This document shows positions 8,659-17,543 of a stretch of DNA of 64,000 nucleotides, one piece after another. The translations under genes and the position numbers were made by a program. The notes below the pieces were generated by a model. It saw nothing but the letters and a program-made list of their open reading frames with translations, did not search any database and was not told where the DNA came from. Each line of letters opens with the position of its first letter. Positions within the stretch are counted from its first letter, which is position 1. The DNA lies in NCBI GenBank assembly GCA_029263415.1, contig JAJCXN010000037.1, forward strand, positions 124,001-188,000, written 5' to 3'. Source of the stretch: Acidobacteriota bacterium. GTDB lineage: Bacteria > Acidobacteriota > Thermoanaerobaculia > Multivoradales > Multivoraceae.

Positions 8659-10139
8659 TGGAGACTTGGATCGTCGCTCTGGTGATCTGTGGCATCTACT
8701 TAGTGGTCACGCTTGCGACCGGCATCATTCCGGGCCTCAAGGTCTCGAAGAGTGTTTCGGGCTACGTTGCCGCCGACCGGTCGATGAACACGCTGGTGCT
8801 CTACTTCGTGATGGGTGCCTCGATCTTCTCGTCGTTCGCGTTTCTGGGCGGACCGGGATGGGCCTATTCGCGGGGCGTTGCGGCCCTTTACATCATCGCG
8901 TACGGCGTGATCGGCATCATGCCGCTCTACTTCATCGGTCCTCGCACCCGACGGCTGGGGGAGCGCTTCGGTTTCATCACACAAGCTGAGCTGTTGGCCC
9001 ACCGATTTGACTCGAAGCTGTTGTCGGTCGTCCTTGCGGTGCTTTCGGTGGCGGCCTTTGTGCCCTACTTGGTGATTCAGATGGAAGGGGCAGGGATCAT
9101 CGTTGAGACCTTGACTGAAGGACGGGTTTCGTCTGCGGTCGGTGCCGGCGTCGCTTATGGCGTTGTGGTGATCTACGTTCTGGCCAGTGGAGTGATGGGG
9201 GTCGGTTGGACCAACACCTTTCAAGGTGCGTTCATGATGGTGGTCGCTTGGTTTCTCGGCCTCTACTTGCCGGCCAAGCTATACGGTGGCGTTGGCCCCA
9301 TGTTCGACCAAATTCGGGAGGCCAAGCCTTACTTGCTGGATATGCCAGGTTTGGCTGGCAATGGCGATCCGTGGACCTGGGCCGCCTTCGGTTCGGCGGT
9401 GTTCGTTTCGGCCGCTGGCTTCACCATGTGGCCTCACTTGTTCATGAAGAGCTATGCCGCGAAGTCGGATCGAGCGTTGCGTCTGACCGTGGTGATGTAT
9501 CCGACCTTCCAGATCTTCTTGGTGCCGATACTGTTGATCGGGTTTGCCGGCGTGGTCATGTTTCCCGATGTAAGGCCGGCCGACTCCATCTTGCCGTTCC
9601 TCTTGACCCAGCTCGACTTGTCACCGATCCTGATCGGGTTGGTGTGCGCGGGCACGCTCGCAGCGTCGATGTCCTCGGGTGATTCGATACTTCATTCAGC
9701 CGCCTCGATCGCGATTCGCGACGGTGTGCGCCAAGTCGCCCCGCGCCGTTTTGAAGGTGCAGCCGCCGATGAACGGGAGCGATTCTTGATTCGCGCGGCG
9801 GTGGTTGCCCTGGCGCTGGTGGCGTACTACTTTGCGGTGGTGTCGCAGGTGTCATTGGTGGCGCTGTTGCTGGCCGCTTATGGTGGAGTAGCGCAGATTC
9901 TACCGCCGGTACTGGCAGCCTTCTATTGGTCGCGCGCGACCCGCGCTGGCGCTCTGAGCGGCCTGCTGGGTGGCCTGCTGGTCAATTGCGTCTTCTTGTT
10001 CAATCCTGAGCTGTCCCCGATTGCTGGGATGCACGAGGGTTTCTGGGGCTTGCTGGTCAATGTGACGCTGCTGATTGGCGTCAGCGTTGCCACCCGCCCA
10101 GACGACCAAGAGCGCGTTCAAGCGTTTCGCGAAACCTGA
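8658..10139 (+). CDS. Sodium:solute symporter family protein (SSS)
   Basis: 493 residues with about 13 hydrophobic segments. The N-terminal helices with FVMGASIFSSFAFLGGPGWAY match the substrate/sodium site region of SSS transporters, and the conserved central region contains LAASMSSGDSILHSAAS, close to the family signature after helix 8. These inner-membrane carriers import small organic solutes with sodium. The substrate cannot be read from sequence, but the next gene is an amidohydrolase of the M20 hippurate/amino-acid group, so uptake of an N-acyl amino acid, peptide or related acid is plausible. Translation begins inside the stop codon of the small membrane protein upstream. Confidence 0.92.
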   Translation: METWIVALVICGIYLVVTLATGIIPGLKVSKSVSGYVAADRSMNTLVLYFVMGASIFSSFAFLGGPGWAYSRGVAALYIIAYGVIGIMPLYFIGPRTRRLGERFGFITQAELLAHRFDSKLLSVVLAVLSVAAFVPYLVIQMEGAGIIVETLTEGRVSSAVGAGVAYGVVVIYVLASGVMGVGWTNTFQGAFMMVVAWFLGLYLPAKLYGGVGPMFDQIREAKPYLLDMPGLAGNGDPWTWAAFGSAVFVSAAGFTMWPHLFMKSYAAKSDRALRLTVVMYPTFQIFLVPILLIGFAGVVMFPDVRPADSILPFLLTQLDLSPILIGLVCAGTLAASMSSGDSILHSAASIAIRDGVRQVAPRRFEGAAADERERFLIRAAVVALALVAYYFAVVSQVSLVALLLAAYGGVAQILPPVLAAFYWSRATRAGALSGLLGGLLVNCVFLFNPELSPIAGMHEGFWGLLVNVTLLIGVSVATRPDDQERVQAFRET

Positions 10140-10178
10140 GATCTCAACGACTGTTTGCAACTTGGAGCTATTCCACAC

Positions 10179-11351
10179 ATGACCGCTGAATCGACCATCG
10201 ACCGCGCACGGCTGGCGTCCTACCAAGAGCAGCTCACTGAGTGGCGCCGCGACTTCCATCGTCATCCGGAGTTGGCTTTCGAGGAGGTGCGAACCTCCGG
10301 TTTGGTTGCCGATCGTCTCCGTGAGTTTGGCCTCGAGCCGGAGACTGGGATCGGCGGTACCGGTGTAGTTGCGGTGATTGAGAGTGGCTCCTCTGAACGT
10401 TCGATCGGCCTGCGGGCCGACATGGATGCGCTGCCCATCCACGAGCAGAATGCCTTTGATCACAAATCCACCTGCGACGGCAAGATGCACGCTTGTGGTC
10501 ATGACGGTCACACCTCGATGTTGCTGGGAGCTGCGCGCTACCTTTCGGAAACGCGAGACTTCGACGGTCGTGTGGTGCTCATCTTTCAGCCTGCGGAAGA
10601 GAAGGACGGAGGCGCGCGAGAGATGATCCGCGACGGCCTGTTCGATCGCTTCTCGATCGACCAGGTGTACGGTATGCACAACCTGCCGGGCACTGCGGTT
10701 GGAGAGTTTGCTTTGTGCAGTGGTCCGATGATGGCAGCAATCGACACCTTCGAGGCACGGGTGGTGGGCATCGGTGGGCACGCTGCGTTTCCCCACGGCT
10801 GCAAGGACGGGATCGTGGCTGCAGCTCAGATCGTCAGTGCTTGGCAGAGCATCGTGGCGCGCAACGTCGACCCGATCGAGAGTGCTGTGATCTCGACCAC
10901 CATGATTCACGCAGGTGACGCGTTCAATGTTCTACCGGCGGTGATCGAGCTTGGCGGCTGCGTTCGTACCTTCGATCCGAACGTGCAAGATTTGATCCAA
11001 ACCCGGCTGCGCGAGATAGGTGAAGCCCTATGCGCTGCACACGATCTCACCTTTGAGTTCGAGTACAACCGCTATTACCCTGCCACCGTGAATAGTGCGG
11101 CGGAAGTCGAGCGTTCAGCGCGCGCGGTGTCCCAAATGGGAATGACTGTCGATACCGAGATGAGCCCCATCATGGGGTCTGAGGACTTCAGCTTCATGTT
11201 GCAAGAGCGCCCCGGGGCATTCGTGATGACCGGCAACGGTCCGTCGAGTGGTTTGCACACGCCGCTCTATGATTTCAATGACGCGTTGTTGAGTGTTGGC
11301 ACCGAGTACTGGGTGACCCTGGTGCAGCAGGAGCTTGCCTCAGTCGGCTAG
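10179..11351 (+). CDS. M20 family amidohydrolase (hippurate / N-acyl amino acid hydrolase type)
   Basis: 390 residues from ATG 10179; GGAG lies eleven bases upstream. Metal ligands of the M20D group are all seen: CGHDGH (Cys106, His108), PAEE (140-141), GMHNLP (His167), and a late GSEDFSF segment supplying the C-terminal histidine-region glutamate/aspartate contacts. These enzymes hydrolyse amide bonds of N-acyl amino acids or similar substrates in the cytoplasm. It follows the symporter by 39 bases, so import and hydrolysis of the same solute is a reasonable reading. No signal peptide is present. A TTG at 10155 is in frame but adds residues not seen in the family. Confidence 0.92.
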   Translation: MTAESTIDRARLASYQEQLTEWRRDFHRHPELAFEEVRTSGLVADRLREFGLEPETGIGGTGVVAVIESGSSERSIGLRADMDALPIHEQNAFDHKSTCDGKMHACGHDGHTSMLLGAARYLSETRDFDGRVVLIFQPAEEKDGGAREMIRDGLFDRFSIDQVYGMHNLPGTAVGEFALCSGPMMAAIDTFEARVVGIGGHAAFPHGCKDGIVAAAQIVSAWQSIVARNVDPIESAVISTTMIHAGDAFNVLPAVIELGGCVRTFDPNVQDLIQTRLREIGEALCAAHDLTFEFEYNRYYPATVNSAAEVERSARAVSQMGMTVDTEMSPIMGSEDFSFMLQERPGAFVMTGNGPSSGLHTPLYDFNDALLSVGTEYWVTLVQQELASVG

Positions 11352-11797
11352 ACGGGCGGCGTCCGAAGGGGTGAAAGATTGCGAGCGTGTAGCGAATAGA
11401 AGCAAGTCCTCTGCTGTGCTAGGATTACGGGCGTGTGTCAGCGCCGTTTGTCGAGCCATGTTCTGGGCGACTAGCCGCGTCGCATGACCGCTGGGCCCCT
11501 CAGGTACGATCGCTCAGGCGCGATCACTCGGATTCGATCACTCGGACTCGATCACTCGGACTCGATCACTCAGGCACGATCAATCAGAGACGATCAATTG
11601 CGTCGGTGATTGTGGAACCGATAGAGGGTGGAGCCGAGTAAGAGAGCGGAGGCAGTCGAAGAGGCTTGCTTTCCCGATCGCCTCGGACCCTCAAGCCCGC
11701 TCCTTAGTCCCCCTTGGTCCCAAGCATTTGCCTTCGATCCGTCACCGGTTTCACTTGAAGCTGGCTTTCACTCAAAGATCTATTCTGAGACAGAACC
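11352..11797. other. 446-bp gap between the amidohydrolase and rpmE2
   Basis: Apart from the seven-copy 14-bp repeat described separately, I see no gene here. A 68-codon open frame (11435-11641) runs through the repeat, but because the repeat unit is not a multiple of three its protein has no repeating pattern and looks accidental. The part just before rpmE2 should hold its promoter, but no well-spaced -35/-10 pair is convincing. Confidence 0.5.
11507..11604. repeat. Seven tandem copies of a 14-bp unit, each with a GATC site
   Basis: Units start at 11507, 11521, 11535, 11549, 11563, 11577 and 11591. The consensus is CGATCACTCGGACT; units three and four are identical, the outer units carry a few substitutions, and spacing never slips. 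Every unit begins with CGATC, so seven GATC sites lie exactly 14 bp apart. There is no dyad symmetry between units and no coding sense. Confidence 0.9.
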
Positions 11798-12058
11798 ATG
11801 AAGAACGAAATTCACCCTGAACAGCATCCGGTGGTCTACATCGATCCCACCGCTGAGATCGAGTTCATCTCCCGCTCGACCCAGACCAGCGATACCACCC
11901 GTGACATCGATGGTGTCGAGCACTACGAGCTGAGGCTTGAGATTTCCTCGGCCTCGCATCCGTTCTATACAGGTAAGCAGCACTTCATCGATACTGCGGG
12001 TCGGATCGAGAAGTTCCGCAAGAAGTATGGCGGCAAAGCGCTTCCTGGCGAGAAGTAA
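11798..12058 (+). CDS. rpmE2: 50S ribosomal protein L31 type B
   Basis: 86 residues. The sequence MKNEIHPE, then SRSTQTSDT, then [12 protein letters not shown] and KFRKKYG is that of L31 type B. It lacks the zinc-binding cysteines of type A, as expected of the paralogue that replaces it under zinc limitation. It is a single-gene unit closed by a strong intrinsic terminator 40 bases downstream. Whether a zinc-containing rpmE exists elsewhere in this genome cannot be seen here. Confidence 0.95.
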   Translation: MKNEIHPEQHPVVYIDPTAEIEFISRSTQTSDTTRDIDGVEHYELRLEISSASHPFYTGKQHFIDTAGRIEKFRKKYGGKALPGEK

Positions 12059-12097
12059 CCTCCTCAGCAGCTGCTGGAGCAGAGTGCTCCACAAGTG

Positions 12098-12126
12098 AAG
12101 GCCGCGCGATTTCGCGCGGCCTTTCT
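12098..12126 (+). terminator. Rho-independent terminator after rpmE2
   Basis: Perfect 11-bp stem AAGGCCGCGCG / CGCGCGGCCTT with an ATTT loop, followed by TCT. The 3' arm ends in CCTTTCT, giving a short U tract. It is the most stable hairpin noticed in the window and lies 40 bases past the L31 stop codon. Confidence 0.85.
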
Positions 12127-12309
12127 GCGTTGGCCCGTACCTCGTTGATTCGCAAGGGCAGTAAAACCTGGAAACAAGTAGGGGGTGCAGGGCGTACTCT
12201 TTTCGAAGCGACCAACCGCCAACCGAGGCCACAGATGGCCATCGAAGTTTCGGCCACAGTTGCTTTACTCCAGAATCCAATCAAATCGAGATAAGACGAG
12301 ACTCCTCTG

Positions 12310-13575
12310 ATGAATACTCCAAGGCCTGATCACCTGCCGCGCGCCTCAGCACGTTCCTGGTCGATCGCAAATCTTCCCCTACCAGTTGCGCCACTGCTTG
12401 TGCTTGCTGTCTTGCTACTGACAGTGTCGTTCACGCCCTTGATCGGTTGCGCTGTAGACAGCGCGGCGAGCGAAGACGCAACTCCGTTTGCCACCAATGA
12501 AGACGGCGCTCCGAAAGAAGAGGAGGCCGTCCCGGTTGCCGCCTTCCCGCTCCAGCGAGGCCCGATCGAACGCGTCCTGCGGTACTCGAGTAACCTCGAA
12601 GCGGAACGCAGCGTTGCGGTCCTAGCCGAAGCCTCCCGGCAGGTCACCGAGCTGTTGGTTGAGGAGGGAAGCTGGGTCGAGAAAGGGCAGCCGCTCCTGA
12701 GGCTCGAGGACGAAGCACAGAAGAGCGAATTGGCCAAGACACAGAGTCAACTGGCGAAGGCTACTCGCGAGTACCAACGGCAGGAACGGCTGTTCTCACA
12801 GCAGTTGATCAGTGAGCAGGCATTCTCCGAGTCGACCTACGACAAGGAACAGTTGGAGATCGCGGTCGCTGACGCTGAGCGCGAACTCGGCTACGCCACG
12901 GTCTACGCTCCAATCTCGGGTGCGATCACTCAGCGTTTGGTCAACCTCGGTGACCACATTCAAGTCAACGAGCATCTGTTCGACATCGTCGACTTCGGTT
13001 CGCTGGTGGCTCGGATCTTCGTGCCTGAAAAGGAACTCGCCGATCTTTCTCGCGGTCAGGCCGCTCGCCTGCACGCTCAGGCTATCGGTGGTGAGGCGCG
13101 CGACGCGAAGATTCTACGCATCGCGCCAACCGTGGATTCGCGCAGCGGCACTGTCAAAGTCACCCTGGCGATTCCCAACAAGAAGTCATTGCGGCCTGGA
13201 ATGTTCGTCGAGGTCGACCTGATCGCCGACACCGACGAGGACGCTTTGCTGATTCCAAAGCGAGCTCTGATCTATGACGAGTCCCAGATCTTCGTATTCA
13301 AGGCAGCACCCACCTCTGCTGGGGCAGTTGCCGATGCTGGCGCAAACGCGCGCGAGGCCACGGTCGAACGCCTGTTGATTGAAACTGTGATCGAAAGTCG
13401 CAATTTTGTGAAGGTGACCGGGGAGAAGCTGACCGCCGGAGATCTTGTGATCGTTGCCGGTCAAGCTGGTCTCAAGGATGGCGCAAAGGTCCGTCTACTC
13501 GACTTGCAAGAAGCACTCGACACCTTCGGCGGCGGTGCAACGGCCGAAGAGCTGGCTGCAGAACTCGTTAACTAA
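12310..13575 (+). CDS. RND efflux periplasmic adaptor (membrane fusion lipoprotein)
   Basis: 421 residues. A hydrophobic segment (about 26-46) ends in the lipobox LIGC (Cys47), so the mature protein is probably lipid-anchored. Next come the split biotinyl-lipoyl domain (VLAEASRQVTEL and VYAPISGAI), a coiled-coil hairpin between them (about 135-190), a beta barrel and the membrane-proximal domain. Such adaptors link the inner-membrane pump to an outer-membrane channel. The two RND permease genes follow on the same strand after 73 bases, so this adaptor most likely serves both. No TolC-type channel gene is in the window. Confidence 0.92.
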   Translation: MNTPRPDHLPRASARSWSIANLPLPVAPLLVLAVLLLTVSFTPLIGCAVDSAASEDATPFATNEDGAPKEEEAVPVAAFPLQRGPIERVLRYSSNLEAERSVAVLAEASRQVTELLVEEGSWVEKGQPLLRLEDEAQKSELAKTQSQLAKATREYQRQERLFSQQLISEQAFSESTYDKEQLEIAVADAERELGYATVYAPISGAITQRLVNLGDHIQVNEHLFDIVDFGSLVARIFVPEKELADLSRGQAARLHAQAIGGEARDAKILRIAPTVDSRSGTVKVTLAIPNKKSLRPGMFVEVDLIADTDEDALLIPKRALIYDESQIFVFKAAPTSAGAVADAGANAREATVERLLIETVIESRNFVKVTGEKLTAGDLVIVAGQAGLKDGAKVRLLDLQEALDTFGGGATAEELAAELVN

Positions 13576-13648
13576 GAGCTGGGTGACGCGCGCTCTTGGA
13601 GCCTGATGGGCTCGAGACCAAGTCCGTCACCAGAAAGCACTGGAAGCC

Positions 13649-16600
13649 ATGACCGATTCGAAAGACTCTCGCGCAGCGGAGGAGGAGACAGGTGCGGACG
13701 TAGCGCCCGTCGCCGAGCCCATTCAGCCTAGGCCCGAACCCCAAAAGCCCGAGCACCCAGGCAGCTTTCTGACCCGACGACCGGTTGCGGTCTTGATGGT
13801 CTTCTTAGCGGCCGTGGTGTTTGGTGCACTGTCGTTTCAGCGCCTGCCGGTTACCCTGATGCCGGAGCTGTCGTACCCGACGCTCACGGTGCGTACCGAG
13901 TATCCCGGCGCAGCCCCGGAAGAGGTCGAGAACGACGTCAGCCGTCGGATTGAAGAAGCGCTCGGAGTCGTCAGCGGCTTGCGCCGCATGAGTAGCGTCT
14001 CGCGCGCGGGTGTGTCAGATGTGATCCTCGAGTTCTCGTGGGACACCGAGATGTCTGATGCGATCCAGAACACGCTTGAAAAGCTCGACCTGGTGTTCTT
14101 GCCAGCAGAGGCCGAGCGCCCGCTGATTCTTCGTTTTGACCCCTCTCTTGATCCGGTAATGGAACTCAGTCTTTCGGGCACCGGTGAACGCTTCGAAGGC
14201 CCTGAAGGTCTGAGGCGCCTGCGGCGTTTGGCCGAACTGCAAGTGAAGCGCTCGCTCGAGCCCGTCAACGGGGTTGCAGCGGTGCGGGTGCGGGGCGGAC
14301 TTGAAGAAGAAATCCACGTCCTGCTTGATTCCGAAGCGTTGCAGCGCACGGGCATTGCAGCTCAATTGGTGATTAGCCGGCTCGCGCAAGAGAACATCAA
14401 CGTCGCCGGTGGAACTCTCAAAGAGGGGCGCACCGAGTACATGGTTCGAACGGTGAACGAGTTCGGCAGTATCGATCAGATCGGCGAGGTTGTAGTCCAG
14501 ACGATCGACGGCCGCGAGATCCGAGTCAACGACATCGGACGAGTGGTCAGATCAAACCGTGACCGCGAAATCATGACCCGTAGCGGCGGTGCTGAGTCGG
14601 TTCAACTCGATGTGTACAAAGAAGCTGATGCCAACATGGTGGCATTGGCCAAGTCGGTGCGTTCGGCGGTCGGCGAACTCGACATTGAGGCTGAACTCAA
14701 GAAGGCCGGGGGCGAAGAAGAGGAGCCGTCGCGAGCCGCGGCGGCGCGGGCCAACCGCGGGCGCTCATCGGGCGGGCGTGGCCGAGCCAATGTCGGCGAG
14801 ACCTTGGCCGAGCGGCTATATCGCGAGGAAGGCGCTCAGCTGTCGGTGGTCGCTGACCGTTCTGTGTTCATTGAGGGCAGCATCAACGAAGTGCGCAACA
14901 CCGCCATCATCGGCGGTCTGTTAGCGGTGGTTGTGTTGTTCTTGTTCCTGCGCAATTTCGTGACCACGTTGATCGTCGCCGTATCGATTCCGATCTCGCT
15001 GTTGATGACGTTTGCGCCAATGAGCTCGTTCGGGGTCTCTTTAAACATCATGTCGCTCGGCGGCCTGGCGCTTGGGGTGGGCATGCTGGTCGACTCGTCG
15101 ATCGTTGTACTGGAGTCGATCTTTAGGTGCCGAGAAGAGGGCGACGGATTGGTCGAGTCGGCCGTGCGCGGTGCCCAGGAGGTGCGCTCGGCGGTGTTCT
15201 CATCGATCTTGACGTCGATCGCCGTGTTCTTTCCGATGGTCTTCGTTGAAGGCGTTGCCGGGCAAGCCTTCGGTGACTTGGGGCTCGCGGTAGTGATTTC
15301 ACTGCTCGCGTCGATGGCCGTGGCTCTGATGTTCATTCCCATGCTCGCTAGCCGGCGCGGTTGGGCCTTGCCAAGCGAGGAGCAGGGGCTGGCCCGCTTG
15401 CGACGTTTCGGCGCACTGTCCTTGCTGCGCGGCGACTGGGCACGCACCAAGGCCTGGGCCTCTGGCGAGGTTTCGGCAGATTCCGACCTTGCTGATGACG
15501 ACGAGGATTCGGTCGAGGTGTACGAGTCCTACGGGGCCGAGGCGCCGCCGCTTTGGCGGCGCCTGGTGATGCCCTTTGCGCTTCTGTTCTTGGTCATCCG
15601 ATTCGTGGTCAACCTGGTCCTCGAGCTGGTCGGCAAGTTGTTCCTGGGCCTCCTATTGTTGATCTCCATGGTGTTCGGCCGGCTGTTGATACCAGCGATT
15701 ACTTGGCTGTTTACTCGCCTCGCAAAGATCCCGTTGATCATCACCGACAAGGTGCTAGGCGCCGTGCAGTCGAGCTATCGACCGGCGTTGGACTGGTCGC
15801 TAAATCGTCCTTTGGTGGTTGGCGCGGTGGTGGTGGCAGTGGTCTTGGTCTCGGGTTGGCTGGTCTTGCAAATCGAGAACGAGTTGCTGCCCGAGGTTCG
15901 GCAAGGCGAGTTCACCGTGGAGGTGGGCTTGCCGGTTGGAACCCCGCTAGAGGAGACTGAACGCTTGCTCGCTCCGGTGGAGCAGGGCCTCCTTGCTGAG
16001 ATCGAAGCGCTCCAGGCCGAAGAGGCTGCGGCAGCAGCAGCCGGTGAGAAGCGGCCAGCTAAGGACAGTGCGGCTGAGTTCAGTACGGCTGAACTTGCTG
16101 GAGTGGACCAGCTGTTGGTCACCTACGGCTACGATGTCACCAACTCGCAGCGATCCGACGAAGGCGAACATACCGCGCGTTTCAAGGTGCTCTTGAAGGG
16201 CGTCAAGGGCGACCAAGAGGATGTCTTGATCGGTCGACTCCGTCGACGCTTCTCTGAGCTTCCGGACACCGACGTTCGAGTGGTGCGTCCGGTGCTATTT
16301 AGCTTCAAGACGCCGATAGAAGTAGAGGTTCATGGCGAGGATCTTGATCGCTTGAAGGACATTTCGGATCTGGTCGCAGCGCGTCTGTCGACGATGCCTG
16401 AGCTCGCCGATGTTGAATCGACCCTGCGCAGTGGCGCTCCTGAGCTTCAGATCGAGTACAACCGCGAACTGCTCGCCCGGTACGAACTGGGCATCAACGA
16501 TGTCGCGCAGATGGTGCGTAACCAAGTCAAGGGGTTTGAGGCGACGCTTTTCAACTTGAAGGATCGGCGCATTCCGATCATGGTCCGCCTTGAGGAGCAA

Positions 16601-17476
16601 GATCGTAGCTCAGTCACCGATCTCGAGGGGTTGGTGGTCAACTCAGGAGCCGAGCGTCCGATCCGGCTTGGTGCGGTTGCCAGCGTCGAGCTAGGCGAGG
16701 GTCCCTCCGAGGTGCGCCGTGTTGATTCACGACGAGTAGCTCTGGTGCGCGCCAACCTAGGCGATGCGTCGCTTGGTACGGCCGTGCAGCGGATCGAGGA
16801 CGTCCTCGCCACGGAGATTGATTGGCCGTCAGATATGACTTTCATAGTCGCCGGTCAGAGCCAGGAGTGGGAACGGAGTCGCAGTTCGCTATGGATGGCG
16901 CTAGCTCTTTCAGTGTTCCTGGTCTATGTGATCATGGCGGCTCAGTTCGAGTCCTTGATTCATCCGCTGGTGATCATGCTGACCATTCCATTGGCGTTCT
17001 TCGGCACGGTGCTCACCTTGTGGCTGCTCGGTGTGAATCTCTCGATTGTGGTCTTCTTGGGGATGATCATGCTCGCAGGCATCGTGGTCAACAACGCGAT
17101 TGTGCTGGTCGACTACATCAACACTCTCAAGGCCCGCGGGCTTCCGGCACGTGAGGCGGTACTCGAAGCTGGTTCGGTGCGGTTGCGCCCGATCCTGATG
17201 ACAACAGCCACCACGATCTTGGGCCTGCTGCCGATGGCGCTTGGACTGGGGCAAGGTGCAGAGATTCGCACTCCGATGGCGTTGGCCGTGATCGGTGGCT
17301 TGCTGACCTCGACCTTCCTAACGTTGTTCGTTATCCCAGTGGTCTACTTAATCTTCGACAACCTGCAATCGCGGCTACTGGGCCTACGTGAACCAGCCGC
17401 GACTTCCATCGAGTCCGATGAACATCACGGTATCGATGGCGACCTTGAGGCAGAGGCCGCCCCAAGCTTAGGCTAG
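13649..17476 (+). CDS. RND efflux permease, HAE1 family, enlarged (first of a pair)
   Basis: 1275 residues, against about 1030-1050 for typical HAE1 pumps. The N-terminal helix and the porter domain start are standard (MPELSYPTLTVRTEYPG). In helix 4 the proton-relay region reads GVGMLVDSS (about residue 480), with one of the two AcrB aspartates kept. Three insertions explain the length: a Glu/Ala/Arg/Gly-rich stretch near 350-390, an acidic then strongly hydrophobic block of about 150 residues between helices 6 and 7 (about 570-715), and an Ala/Glu-rich stretch near 785-815. The protein is trimeric in known relatives and exports drugs, lipids or metals by proton antiport; the substrate is unknown. 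The second permease follows immediately. Confidence 0.9.
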   Translation: MTDSKDSRAAEEETGADVAPVAEPIQPRPEPQKPEHPGSFLTRRPVAVLMVFLAAVVFGALSFQRLPVTLMPELSYPTLTVRTEYPGAAPEEVENDVSRRIEEALGVVSGLRRMSSVSRAGVSDVILEFSWDTEMSDAIQNTLEKLDLVFLPAEAERPLILRFDPSLDPVMELSLSGTGERFEGPEGLRRLRRLAELQVKRSLEPVNGVAAVRVRGGLEEEIHVLLDSEALQRTGIAAQLVISRLAQENINVAGGTLKEGRTEYMVRTVNEFGSIDQIGEVVVQTIDGREIRVNDIGRVVRSNRDREIMTRSGGAESVQLDVYKEADANMVALAKSVRSAVGELDIEAELKKAGGEEEEPSRAAAARANRGRSSGGRGRANVGETLAERLYREEGAQLSVVADRSVFIEGSINEVRNTAIIGGLLAVVVLFLFLRNFVTTLIVAVSIPISLLMTFAPMSSFGVSLNIMSLGGLALGVGMLVDSSIVVLESIFRCREEGDGLVESAVRGAQEVRSAVFSSILTSIAVFFPMVFVEGVAGQAFGDLGLAVVISLLASMAVALMFIPMLASRRGWALPSEEQGLARLRRFGALSLLRGDWARTKAWASGEVSADSDLADDDEDSVEVYESYGAEAPPLWRRLVMPFALLFLVIRFVVNLVLELVGKLFLGLLLLISMVFGRLLIPAITWLFTRLAKIPLIITDKVLGAVQSSYRPALDWSLNRPLVVGAVVVAVVLVSGWLVLQIENELLPEVRQGEFTVEVGLPVGTPLEETERLLAPVEQGLLAEIEALQAEEAAAAAAGEKRPAKDSAAEFSTAELAGVDQLLVTYGYDVTNSQRSDEGEHTARFKVLLKGVKGDQEDVLIGRLRRRFSELPDTDVRVVRPVLFSFKTPIEVEVHGEDLDRLKDISDLVAARLSTMPELADVESTLRSGAPELQIEYNRELLARYELGINDVAQMVRNQVKGFEATLFNLKDRRIPIMVRLEEQDRSSVTDLEGLVVNSGAERPIRLGAVASVELGEGPSEVRRVDSRRVALVRANLGDASLGTAVQRIEDVLATEIDWPSDMTFIVAGQSQEWERSRSSLWMALALSVFLVYVIMAAQFESLIHPLVIMLTIPLAFFGTVLTLWLLGVNLSIVVFLGMIMLAGIVVNNAIVLVDYINTLKARGLPAREAVLEAGSVRLRPILMTTATTILGLLPMALGLGQGAEIRTPMALAVIGGLLTSTFLTLFVIPVVYLIFDNLQSRLLGLREPAATSIESDEHHGIDGDLEAEAAPSLG

Positions 17477-17543
17477 CGTTCGACCGGCAGTGGTCCCAGC
17501 GGGCAGGTGCCCAAAGACCGTTTTTAAACAGGAGCATCGTTCC

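Noticed and set aside
11435-11641. 68-codon frame through the 14-bp repeat array
   Set aside because: The repeat unit is not a multiple of three and the product shows no pattern or family; it looks like chance.
14836-15450. 204-codon reverse frame inside the first RND permease
   Set aside because: Antisense shadow of a conserved region; product rich in Ser, Thr and Asn with no fold signs.
17475-17535. GGGCA-GG-TGCCC and a nearby T run between the two RND permeases, as a terminator
   Set aside because: The loop is only two bases and the T run is separated from the stem, so it is unlikely to stop transcription.
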